Shown here piece after piece: positions 27,312-35,178 of a stretch of DNA of 64,000 nucleotides. Every line of letters begins with the position of its first letter. Position 1 is the stretch's first letter. Source of the DNA: Candidatus Tanganyikabacteria bacterium (GTDB lineage: Bacteria; Cyanobacteriota; Sericytochromatia; S15B-MN24; VGJW01); contig VGJW01000021.1 in assembly GCA_016867265.1 (NCBI GenBank), positions 1 to 64,000 of the forward strand. Direction: 5' to 3'. Below the pieces are notes generated by a model. It saw only the letters and a program-made list of their open reading frames with translations. It was not told the DNA's origin and searched no databases. The position numbers were made by a program, and so were the translations under genes.

Positions 27312-30191
27312 GTGAGCCGACCCCGTCTGCTGGAGCTGTTGCCGCGAGCCGAAGCCGGAGGCCGAGTCGAACTGGTCGCCGGTGCCGGGGCAGGCAAGAC
27401 GGTCTTGGCCGTATCCTGGGCAGCCGCGCAGGAACTGCCCGTCGTCTGGGTGACGTTGGTTGCCCGGCACGCCGATCCCCACGCCCTCGCCTCGGCGCTC
27501 TGCGGTGCTGTTCGTCGCGTCAGGCCCGGCCTCGATGCGGCCGCGCAGGAGCTCCTCGCACGGTCCGGTGGTGGCGGCGTGCATGGTCCGGAGGCCATGT
27601 GGACCCTGGCCGGAGATCTGCAGGGAGACGAGCCCTGGGCGTGGGTCCTCGATGGCATCGAGGTCCTGGAGGACGCCCGGGATGCGGCCCGAATCCTGGA
27701 TGAGCTTTTGCGCCATCTGCCCGAGACCCACCTCGTCGTGCTTGCCGGCAGGCTGGCCTTCACCGGGGCCGGTTGGCGCAAGGCTCGTCTCGAGGGTCGA
27801 ATGACGCATCTCGACGGGACGTCGCTGCGCTTTTCGTCGGACGACGTCCGGGATCTGGCGCGCTTGCTGGATCGCCCGGACGATGAGGCGGCCGTCGAGA
27901 GGGCCTTGCAGCGCGCCTCAGGATGGCCTCTGGGGGTTTCCCTCGTGCTGCGGGGCGACTCGGATCGCATGGCTCCGGACCTCGAGGGTTATCTCGTCGA
28001 CGAGGTCCTGGCCGGCTTGTCGTCCGAAACGGCGGCCTTGCTGGAAATCCTGGCGCCACTGACGCGCATTCCGCCATCCCTCGTCCTGGGCTTGGGTGCG
28101 CGTGCCACGGCATCCCGGATGACCGAATTGGTCCGGCAGGGCGTCTTGCTGCCGCCGGCGGGCGATGGAGGCTATGTCGTGCCCGAGGCTCTGCGGGAAG
28201 TCCTGCTGGCTCGCCTCGAGCGGCGCGGGGCGCGCGACGCCGCTTGCCAGGCCCTGATTGGCATGCTGTTGGACACGGGACTCGAGGAAGAGGCCTATCG
28301 CCTCGCCTGTGATCGGGACGATCGCGTGCTTGCGTTGACCCTGCTCGGGCGGCTGGCGTCGGGTTGGCTGGCCGAGGGCCTCTGGCACCGGACGCGTTGC
28401 GAGCTGGCCGTGTGGGACCGTCCCGGGGACGAGCCTTCCGTAACGATGTGCTGGCTCCGTGGCGAGCTTGCACGTGCGGAGGGTCGCTATCCGCAGGCGC
28501 TCGAGGCCTTGGTCGAGGCCGCCGGGTGCCCCGATGCCGGACCGCCCTGGCCAGCGCTCCTCCTCGTGGCGCGCGCGGGTGTCCATCTCGAGACGGTCGA
28601 GCCCCTGCTGGCGCAGGCTGCCCTGGACGAGGCCCAGCAACGTGCGGGGGAGGGACCGCTCGCCCGCAGCCTCGGGCTCGCCCGCGCCGAGAATGCCCTG
28701 AACCTCGGCCAACCGGTAGCGGCGGCTGCCTTGCTCGAACGTCTGTCGGGCGACGACGCCGAAGTTCGCCTCGTCCGTGCACGTCTGGCCCTGCGGACCG
28801 GTCGCCACGCCGAGGCCGCGATCCTGTTGCCGCTCGGGGCCGGCCTCTCGGGCAGGGGCGGTCATCGCAATCCCGAGTTGCTTCAGGCCCTGATCGCGTC
28901 GTGGGATGGTCGGCCTGACGAAGCGTTCGACCGCGCCGAGGCCGTGGCCGCGGCGGCTGAGCGGGCGGCTTCACCCGTGACCCGGGTGGTCGCCCTGACG
29001 CGTGCCGGTCATGCCCTTGCGGCCCTGAGGCGCCCTCGGGAGGCACGCAACCGCTACACGGAGGCACTGCGGCTCGTCACGCGCCTGGCCGTGCCGCGCC
29101 TGGGTGCGGAGGCCGAACTTGGCCTGGGTCTGCTTGAAGCATCCTCGTCAGGTGCCCTCGAACGCCTGGAGCGTGCCGCGCTGCTGGGTCGGGAGACCGG
29201 CGATGTCTGGTTCGAGGCGCTTGCGGCCACGGCGTTGGCGCTGGCTGCACCCGGGGCTGGACGACGGGAGCATGGCTTGCGCCTCGCCGAAGCCGTCGGA
29301 GATCCATGGTTGGCCGGACTGCCCGAAGCTGGCGGTGCCGGGTGGCTGCGCGGAAGGCCGGCCGGGGAACCGGCAGGTGCGCCCGGCAGGGAAGCGGCCC
29401 CTGCCTTGCTGGTCCGGACCTTGGGAGGCCTTGCGGTGTTCCGCGATGGGATGCCGATACCTCCGAGGGCGTGGACGCGGGACAAGGCACGGCAACTGCT
29501 GGCCGTCCTCGCGGCTCATCCGGGGGAAGTCCTGCCCAAGTCGAGGCTGATCGACATGCTGTGGCCGGAACTGGATCCCGAACAGGCGGACGGGACATTC
29601 CGCGTCGTTCTCAATGCCTTGCAGCGCATCCTCGAGCCGGATCGTTCCCCGAAGGCCGAACCTCGCTTCGTGGTTCGCGAGGGGCCGGGCTACCGGCTGG
29701 CCGGTCCACCTGATGTCGCGATCGACCTCACGGCGCTGGGGCGTCTGCTCGACCAAGTGCGTGCGATGCGCGATGACGATCCGGCCCTTTTGCCCCTGTT
29801 GGCACGCCTGCCGGCCCATGCCCCCGGGGTCTTCCTGCCTGAAATGGTCCTCGATGATCCGTGGTGCGACCGCCTGCGCGATCGGGTCGAGGCCGCTTTG
29901 AATGCCGCCGGCCTGCGCTGGGCGAGGCTTTCGTGGCAGGCGGGCGCGCTGGACCTGGCGGCAGCTGCCGCCGAGTTCCTCGTAGGGCGGGATCCTTCCC
30001 TCGAAGAGGCGTGGCGGCTGTGGATGGCCGTCCAGGCGCGCGTCGGTGAACGGTCGGCAGCCCTGCGCACCTGGGATCGTTGCGTCACGGCCTTGGACCG
30101 GGAATTGGACCAGGCTCCCTCCGACGCGACCGAGGCCATGGCGACCGCGATTCGAGGAGGGCGCCAGTTGCCCGATCCTTGGTCGGCGTAA
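27312..30191 (+). CDS. STAND-ATPase transcriptional activator with C-terminal SARP (wHTH-BTAD) domain
   Basis: Protein of 959 aa from GTG 27312. Walker A is VAGAGAGKTVLA with Lys29, and the AAA/STAND sensor follows (EPWAWVLDGIEVLEDA as Walker B-like). Residues about 310-680 are helical repeats rich in Ala/Leu/Arg like the MalT-type solenoid. Residues about 698-800 form an OmpR-type winged helix (LLVRTLGGLAVFRDGMPIPP, KARQLLAVLAAHPGEVLPKS, FVVREGPGYRLA), and about 800-950 a BTAD domain. In classical SARPs the winged helix is N-terminal, but here it follows the STAND module. The gene lies directly upstream of the ligase/FabG operon, and an 11-bp direct repeat of the kind this DNA-binding fold recognises overlaps its stop. 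It is the candidate regulator of the three repeat-bearing promoters. Confidence 0.88.
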   Translation: MSRPRLLELLPRAEAGGRVELVAGAGAGKTVLAVSWAAAQELPVVWVTLVARHADPHALASALCGAVRRVRPGLDAAAQELLARSGGGGVHGPEAMWTLAGDLQGDEPWAWVLDGIEVLEDARDAARILDELLRHLPETHLVVLAGRLAFTGAGWRKARLEGRMTHLDGTSLRFSSDDVRDLARLLDRPDDEAAVERALQRASGWPLGVSLVLRGDSDRMAPDLEGYLVDEVLAGLSSETAALLEILAPLTRIPPSLVLGLGARATASRMTELVRQGVLLPPAGDGGYVVPEALREVLLARLERRGARDAACQALIGMLLDTGLEEEAYRLACDRDDRVLALTLLGRLASGWLAEGLWHRTRCELAVWDRPGDEPSVTMCWLRGELARAEGRYPQALEALVEAAGCPDAGPPWPALLLVARAGVHLETVEPLLAQAALDEAQQRAGEGPLARSLGLARAENALNLGQPVAAAALLERLSGDDAEVRLVRARLALRTGRHAEAAILLPLGAGLSGRGGHRNPELLQALIASWDGRPDEAFDRAEAVAAAAERAASPVTRVVALTRAGHALAALRRPREARNRYTEALRLVTRLAVPRLGAEAELGLGLLEASSSGALERLERAALLGRETGDVWFEALAATALALAAPGAGRREHGLRLAEAVGDPWLAGLPEAGGAGWLRGRPAGEPAGAPGREAAPALLVRTLGGLAVFRDGMPIPPRAWTRDKARQLLAVLAAHPGEVLPKSRLIDMLWPELDPEQADGTFRVVLNALQRILEPDRSPKAEPRFVVREGPGYRLAGPPDVAIDLTALGRLLDQVRAMRDDDPALLPLLARLPAHAPGVFLPEMVLDDPWCDRLRDRVEAALNAAGLRWARLSWQAGALDLAAAAAEFLVGRDPSLEEAWRLWMAVQARVGERSAALRTWDRCVTALDRELDQAPSDATEAMATAIRGGRQLPDPWSA

Positions 30192-30226
30192 CGAACATGT
30201 AACGCCTTGCCTGGAAGGTCTATTCA
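30187..30226 (+). promoter_or_regulatory. 11-bp direct repeat plus -10 element (site C) before the acyl-CoA ligase operon
   Basis: CGTAACG at 30187 and TGTAACG at 30198, then exactly 17 nt after GTAAC to TATTCA (30221-30226). It overlaps the TAA stop of the SARP-type regulator and places transcription start about 10 nt before the GGGAGG ribosome site of the ligase gene. Confidence 0.68.
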
Positions 30227-30242
30227 AAGGGAGGACCGACCG

Positions 30243-31787
30243 ATGGCACTGGGACGCTGGCTCGATCGCTGGGGCACGTATGCGCCGGACAGGACGGCGC
30301 TTGTGGATGCCCACTCCGGACGCCGCTGGACCTATGAGGCGCTGGCCTTCCGGGTGCGCAAGCTGGCCGGGGCCATCGCGACCCGCTGGGGCATCGGCCC
30401 CGGGGATCGGGTCGCCGTGCTGGCGCACAACACGCCCGAGACGTTGGAACTGCTTTTCGCCTGTGCCAGGCTTGGAGCGATCCTGGTGCCCATCAACTTC
30501 CGCCTGGCCTCGGCCGAGGTCGCCTATGTGCTTGGCGATGCCGAGCCCAAGGTGCTGTTCTATGGTCCCGAGTGCCGCGAGTTGGCGTGGCAGGCCCTGG
30601 CCCTGCAGCCGGGGGCGCAGCCCGTACCGTTCGTCGCCGACCGTGAAGAGGAGGCCTATGCCGACGTGCTGGCATCGGGCCGGGAGGGCGCCTGCCGCGA
30701 GGTTGACCTCGACGATCCCCTGCTGATCCTCTACACGTCCGGGACGACAGGTCGTCCCAAGGGTGCCATCCTGACGCATGGCACGCTCACGTCGAATGCC
30801 GTCAACACCCAGGTGGGCTGGGGCCTGCGTCACGAGGACGTGACGCTGACCCACACGCCGTTCTTCCACACGGGCGGCCTGAATGTCCTGACGACGCCGC
30901 TGTTTCACATCGGCGGCACCGTCGTCCTCCAGCGATCCTTCGAGGCTGCCGAGGCACTTGATCTGGTGGCACGCGAGCGCTGCACCGTGCTGTTCGCCGT
31001 CCCGACGATGTTCCAGATGATGGCCGAGGCAGACGCCTTTGCCGATGCTGACCTGTCGAGTGTCCGCTTCTTCATCACCGGTGGGGCGCCTTGCCCCGTG
31101 CCGTTGATTCTCCTCTACGACACCCGGGGAATCGTCTTCAAGCAGGGCTACGGACTGACGGAGGCCGGTCCTAACTGCTTCACGCTCGATGCTCGCGATG
31201 CGGTCCGCAAGGCGGGTACCGTCGGCTTTCCGAACATGCATGTCGAGGTCCGGATCGTGGATGACGAGGGTCGCGACGTGGCGCGAGGCGATATCGGGGA
31301 ATTGCTGATTCGCGGTCCCCACGTGTTTCCGGGCTATTGGCGCAACGAGGCCGCGACCCGTGCGGCGCTGCGCGAGGGGTGGCTGCACACGGGCGATCTC
31401 GTCTGCCAGGACGACGAAGGCTACACGCGTATCGTCGATCGCAAGAAGGACATGTATATCTCGGGCGGGGAGAACGTCTATCCCGCCGAGGTCGAGCGCG
31501 TCTTGCTCAACCATCCGGCTGTCCGCGAGGTGGCCGTGGTGGGAGTCCCCGATGCCAAGTGGGGTGAGGTCGGGCGCGCGTACGTCGCCTTTGAACCGGA
31601 GGCCGCGGTCACGGCGGCGGATCTCGATGCCTGGCTCTCCGGGCAACTGGCTCGCTACAAGACGCCGCGCAGCTATGTCTTTCCTGCGGCCCTGCCCCGG
31701 ACGGCCACGGGCAAGGTCCATAAGCCGGGCCTTGTCCGGCTCGACGCCGACGTGCACACCCTCGAGCGGGCCCGGACCCGCGCCTGA
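30243..31787 (+). CDS. Acyl-CoA synthetase (AMP-forming, ANL superfamily)
   Basis: Protein of 514 aa. ATG 30243 is chosen for the GGGAGG box just upstream. It activates a carboxylic acid to the acyl-adenylate and then acyl-CoA. Motifs are in order: the P-loop-like YTSGTTGRPKGAILTH near residue 170, GYGLTEAGPN near 312, the hinge HTGDLVCQDDEGYTRIVDRKKDMYIS-type region near 385-410, and the catalytic lysine motif PRTATGKVHKP near 493. The substrate is probably a medium- or long-chain fatty acid, but this cannot be read from the sequence. It heads an operon with a FabG-like reductase and an MFS carrier, so it may feed 3-hydroxyacyl-CoA to PHA synthesis or activate imported acids. Confidence 0.92.
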   Translation: MALGRWLDRWGTYAPDRTALVDAHSGRRWTYEALAFRVRKLAGAIATRWGIGPGDRVAVLAHNTPETLELLFACARLGAILVPINFRLASAEVAYVLGDAEPKVLFYGPECRELAWQALALQPGAQPVPFVADREEEAYADVLASGREGACREVDLDDPLLILYTSGTTGRPKGAILTHGTLTSNAVNTQVGWGLRHEDVTLTHTPFFHTGGLNVLTTPLFHIGGTVVLQRSFEAAEALDLVARERCTVLFAVPTMFQMMAEADAFADADLSSVRFFITGGAPCPVPLILLYDTRGIVFKQGYGLTEAGPNCFTLDARDAVRKAGTVGFPNMHVEVRIVDDEGRDVARGDIGELLIRGPHVFPGYWRNEAATRAALREGWLHTGDLVCQDDEGYTRIVDRKKDMYISGGENVYPAEVERVLLNHPAVREVAVVGVPDAKWGEVGRAYVAFEPEAAVTAADLDAWLSGQLARYKTPRSYVFPAALPRTATGKVHKPGLVRLDADVHTLERARTRA

Positions 31788-31813
31788 TCCCCCCAGACAA
31801 GGAATCCACGCTC

Positions 31814-32560
31814 ATGTCCCCATTGTCCTCCCAAGTCGCCCTCGTCACGGGTGGCGCCCGCGGCATCGGTCGCGCGACCGTGGCGGCACTCGCCGGTGCC
31901 GGCGCCCGCGTGTTCCTGTGGGACCGCGATGCGGCTGCTGTCGATGAGGCCGTCTCGCTGCTTGCCGGTCAGGGGCTTCCCGTCTCGGGGATGGCTGTCG
32001 ACGTGACGGATCGCGAGGCCGTCCAACTTGCGGTCCAGCGCCTTGTCGAAGCCCACGGCAGACTGGACGTCATCGTCAACAATGCCGGGATCACGATGGA
32101 CGCCCGGCTCGAGAAGATGACAGAGGCGCAGTTCGACACCGTGCTCGACGTCAACCTAAAGGGTGTCTTCAATGTTACCCAGGCCGCCGTGGCGCCGATG
32201 ATTGCCGCAGGCAACGGCGGTGTCATCCTGAATGCCTCGAGCATCGTCGGGCGCTTCGGCAACTTCGGCCAGACGAACTACGCGGCCACCAAGGCAGGCG
32301 TCATCGCCATGACCCAGACGTGGGCCCGTGAGTTGGCCCGCTATAACATCCGTGTCAACGCCGTTGCACCCGGGTTCGTGCTCACGGACATGACGGGCAA
32401 GATGCCGGAGAAGGTCCTGGGCATGATGGCCGAGAAGACGCCGCTGGGGCGGTTGGGTTCCCCCGATGACATCGCGGCAGCCTACCTCTTCCTGGCGGGT
32501 CCCGGGGCGACCTTCATCACCGGCCAGGTGTTGGGCGTGGACGGAGGCTTGGTCCTGTGA
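31814..32560 (+). CDS. fabG: FabG/PhaB-type 3-oxoacyl-(ACP/CoA) reductase (SDR)
   Basis: Protein of 248 aa with an AAGGA box upstream. Classical SDR features: TGGARGIGRAT nucleotide-binding loop at residues 13-23, NNAGITMD near 92, the catalytic Ser of NASSIVGRFGNFG near 139, YAATK near 155, and GQVLGVDGGLVL at the end. It reduces 3-oxoacyl-ACP or acetoacetyl-CoA to the (R)-3-hydroxy product with NADPH. Its stop overlaps the MFS gene start by 4 bases, and it lies 26 nt after an acyl-CoA ligase. Because the operon shares its promoter repeat with phaC, the PhaB role (supplying monomers for PHA) is attractive, but sequence alone does not separate PhaB from FabG. Confidence 0.92.
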   Translation: MSPLSSQVALVTGGARGIGRATVAALAGAGARVFLWDRDAAAVDEAVSLLAGQGLPVSGMAVDVTDREAVQLAVQRLVEAHGRLDVIVNNAGITMDARLEKMTEAQFDTVLDVNLKGVFNVTQAAVAPMIAAGNGGVILNASSIVGRFGNFGQTNYAATKAGVIAMTQTWARELARYNIRVNAVAPGFVLTDMTGKMPEKVLGMMAEKTPLGRLGSPDDIAAAYLFLAGPGATFITGQVLGVDGGLVL

Positions 32561-33810
32561 CGACAGCCGTCGCGTCGACGACACCTCGGGCGCAGGGTGC
32601 TGCCGGCCAGACCCGATGGCTGGTCGAGGCCCTGATGTTCCTGACTTATGCGGCCTTCGGGCTGTCCTGGGTCGCCACCACGCCCCTGATGGCCGATCTC
32701 AAGGTCGCCTATGCGTTGACGGATGCACAGTTGGGCCTGCTCTCCACTGCTGTTTCCATCGGCAAGGTGGTGGCGCCCCTGATGACGGCTTGGCTAGCGT
32801 TGCGGGTCGGCGTCGCCCGCGCGATCGGTATCGGCTCGATACTCATTTGCGTCTGTGCCCTGACGCCTTTCACGACGAACTTCCAAGGCTTTCTCGCGAC
32901 GCGGTTCGTCTTCGGCCTGGGCGGGGCGATGGTCGTCACGCTGCTGTCGCCCATGGTCATGCAGTGGTTCGGCCAGGCCGAACGCGCGCTCGTCAACTCG
33001 CTCAACAACGTCGCTGTCAACACCGGCATCACCGTGACCCTGTTCGCGACGGTGCCTGTCTCCGGCATGTTGGGTTGGCGCCGCACCCTGATGGTCTATG
33101 CGGCCATCTCGCTGGCCCTTTGCATGCTCTGGTGGCTGTTCGGCAAGGACGCACCGACAGAAGAGGCCTCGTCGATGGCAACGGGCGCGGAACAGGCCGA
33201 TGCTTCGGCGTCCGGCTATGCCGAGGTCTGGAAGCGGACCGAGACCTGGCTGGTGGCCCTGGCCTTCGCGGGTCCGCTGGCTCTTTACCTGTCGCTGAAC
33301 ACCTGGCTTCCCCGCCATCTTATGGAGACGGCCCATCTCGCCAAGGCAACGGCCAGTCAGTACACGGGCCTCTTCAACCTCGTCGGCATCCCGACGGCGC
33401 TCGTCATGGGCATCCTCGTCCAGCGCGCGGGCTTGAGGCGGCCCTTCATCATCGGAGCCGGCGTCGTCATGGGCCTGTCGGCACTGGGCCTGGTGTTCGG
33501 CGGCGGACCGGTCTTCTGGTGGCCAGCCGCCATCCTGCTCGGGATCTCGTTCTTTACGTATACAGGACCGCTCTTCACACTGCCCATGGAGCTCGAGGGC
33601 TTCACGCCGCGGCACGTGACGCTGCTGATGGGGACGGTCTTCAGCTTCGCCTACACCGTATCCTCGTTCGCCCCGGTCGCCGTCGGTTACCTGCGGGACC
33701 TGACGGGCTCCTTCCTGCCCGGCCTCGGCATGTGGTGCATATTCTCGTTCGTGCTCGCCGGAGCCGGCACCCTGCTGCCCGAGACCGGGCCCCGGGCGAG
33801 GCGTTCCTGA
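32557..33810 (+). CDS. MFS transporter
   Basis: Protein of 417 aa beginning at GTG 32557 and overlapping the reductase stop (GTGA). It has twelve predicted membrane helices in two halves with a hydrophilic central loop near residues 195-220 (EEASSMATGAEQADASASGY). The A-loop-like region between helices 2 and 3 is weak. The protein resembles organic-anion or nitrate/cyanate-type MFS carriers in general form (ATRFVFGLGGAMVVTLLSPM), but no specific substrate signature is clear. Co-translation with an acyl-CoA ligase and a reductase suggests uptake or export of an organic acid. Confidence 0.88.
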   Translation: MTTAVASTTPRAQGAAGQTRWLVEALMFLTYAAFGLSWVATTPLMADLKVAYALTDAQLGLLSTAVSIGKVVAPLMTAWLALRVGVARAIGIGSILICVCALTPFTTNFQGFLATRFVFGLGGAMVVTLLSPMVMQWFGQAERALVNSLNNVAVNTGITVTLFATVPVSGMLGWRRTLMVYAAISLALCMLWWLFGKDAPTEEASSMATGAEQADASASGYAEVWKRTETWLVALAFAGPLALYLSLNTWLPRHLMETAHLAKATASQYTGLFNLVGIPTALVMGILVQRAGLRRPFIIGAGVVMGLSALGLVFGGGPVFWWPAAILLGISFFTYTGPLFTLPMELEGFTPRHVTLLMGTVFSFAYTVSSFAPVAVGYLRDLTGSFLPGLGMWCIFSFVLAGAGTLLPETGPRARRS

Positions 33811-33859
33811 AGTCGACTGCGGGTCACCTTCTGTCCAAGGCTGGCAAGTATGGCATACT

Positions 33860-33878
33860 AATGCAACATGATTGCATT
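33860..33878 (+). promoter_or_regulatory. Perfect palindrome over the start codon of the metal-uptake operon (putative metal-responsive operator)
   Basis: AATGCAA and TTGCATT form a perfect inverted repeat around CATGA, centred at 33869. It covers the only usable ATG (33868) of the porin gene, since an in-frame TAA lies just upstream. CATACT at 33854-33859 is a possible -10. The symmetry and position suit a Fur/Zur- or other metalloregulator operator overlapping the transcription start. The identity of the regulator is not known. Confidence 0.6.
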
Positions 33879-35169
33879 TGGGGTACCGGTGGCCATCGTG
33901 GCCCAAGCTCCTGCGCAGCCTGCCACGGTGCCTGCGACGGCGCCTGCGGTAGGGCCGGCGGCAGGGATTGATCGGGAGCTGGAGGAGGCCTTGGGTGGCG
34001 ACGCCAAGGTCCTCAAGGGGCGCGTCGTGCCCGTCATGGTCGATCCGGGGCCGGTCGGCGGGCCCCCGGGACCTGCTGACGACGGTGGCGTCACGACCAG
34101 CCCGCTGATGCCATGGCCCACGGGGCAGGGCGGCGGCGGTGGCGACTCGGGCAATCCCGACCTGTCCTTCATTCTTGACGTGGCGGCTGCCATGTTCGAT
34201 ACGGAGCGTGGCCGCCAACTCGGAGCGCACGACCCGACCGAAGCCGGGTTCAACCTCCAGCAGTTGGAGCTGTCCATCGGCTCTGCGGTGGATCCTTTCT
34301 CGCGTTTCGACGGCAACCTCGTGTTCTCGCCGTTCGGTGTCGAGATCGAGGAGGCCTACGCGACGACGACGGCCTTGGGGTCCGGCTTGCAACTGCGCGC
34401 GGGACAGTTCCTGACCCGCTTCGGCCGCGCGAATGCCACCCATCCGCATACCTGGGACTTCGTCGATCAGCCCTTGTGGATGGGCAAGTTCTTCGGGGGT
34501 GAGGGCAACAGGGGCCTGGGTGCCGAGGGGTCGGTCCTGCTGCCATTGCCCTGGTATGTCGAGGCCGTGGGCTCACTGACGGACGCGCGGGGCGCGTCCA
34601 CCAACCGCTCGTTCCTGGGTACGCGACTTGCTCCGCCGAGGACGCCGCTGGACCTGCTCGCCACCGGGGCCGTCAAGCAGTTCTTTCCGTTGTCGCGCGA
34701 CTGGTCCTTGTCTGCCGGCATCTCGGGGGCCACCGGACCCTCGGCGCTCGGTGCCCGGGATCGGGCCGATCTGTTCGGGACCGATCTTTACCTGCGCTAT
34801 CGCCCACTCGAAGCCGGCGATCCAACGGTTGTGACGGTGCTGCTCGAAGGCGCTCGCCGCCGGCGCCAGGGGCCGGGCCTGCTGCTCGAGGATACGGGCT
34901 GGAACCTCTCGGCCGTCTGGCGTTTCGACTTTCGATGGGGCGTCGGTCTGCGGCACGAGGAGGTCTCTGGCTTGCCGGGAGACCCGCTTGACCCGGCGTG
35001 GCTCGACATGCGTCGCCGGACGAGCGCCCAGATCACGTTCTGGCCCTCCGAGTTCTCGCGGATCCGGGGGCAGGTCAGCCGTGACGAAGGGGCAGGGCAG
35101 GCTGTGGGGCACGCGGCCATGCTTGCAATCGAGACTGTCATCGGGGCCCATGGCTCTCACGCATTCTAG
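33868..35169 (+). CDS. Outer-membrane porin of the predicted zinc uptake operon
   Basis: Protein of 433 aa. The N-terminus is short and hydrophobic (MIAFGVPVAIVAQA), a minimal signal, followed by a Pro/Ala-rich linker. From residue about 95 it is a beta-barrel: LSFILDVAAAMFD, NLQQLELSIGSAVDPFSRFD, IEEAYATTTALGSGLQLRAG, FGRANATHPHTWDFVDQPLW and a C-terminal aromatic residue. The motif HxHxWDFVDQPL with conserved VEIEEA occurs in zinc-regulated outer-membrane proteins next to ZnuABC systems in other bacteria, as I recall the family. It probably lets zinc or a zinc chelate cross the outer membrane. It is the first gene of a six-gene operon with a palindrome over its start. Confidence 0.78.
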   Translation: MIAFGVPVAIVAQAPAQPATVPATAPAVGPAAGIDRELEEALGGDAKVLKGRVVPVMVDPGPVGGPPGPADDGGVTTSPLMPWPTGQGGGGGDSGNPDLSFILDVAAAMFDTERGRQLGAHDPTEAGFNLQQLELSIGSAVDPFSRFDGNLVFSPFGVEIEEAYATTTALGSGLQLRAGQFLTRFGRANATHPHTWDFVDQPLWMGKFFGGEGNRGLGAEGSVLLPLPWYVEAVGSLTDARGASTNRSFLGTRLAPPRTPLDLLATGAVKQFFPLSRDWSLSAGISGATGPSALGARDRADLFGTDLYLRYRPLEAGDPTVVTVLLEGARRRRQGPGLLLEDTGWNLSAVWRFDFRWGVGLRHEEVSGLPGDPLDPAWLDMRRRTSAQITFWPSEFSRIRGQVSRDEGAGQAVGHAAMLAIETVIGAHGSHAF

Positions 35170-35178
35170 GGGTTTTTG

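Noticed and set aside
29148-31757. 869-codon open frame on the minus strand opposite the SARP regulator and acyl-CoA ligase
   Set aside because: Its product is Arg/His/Gln/Pro-rich without any motif and lies antisense to two clear genes. High-GC codon bias keeps such shadow frames open.
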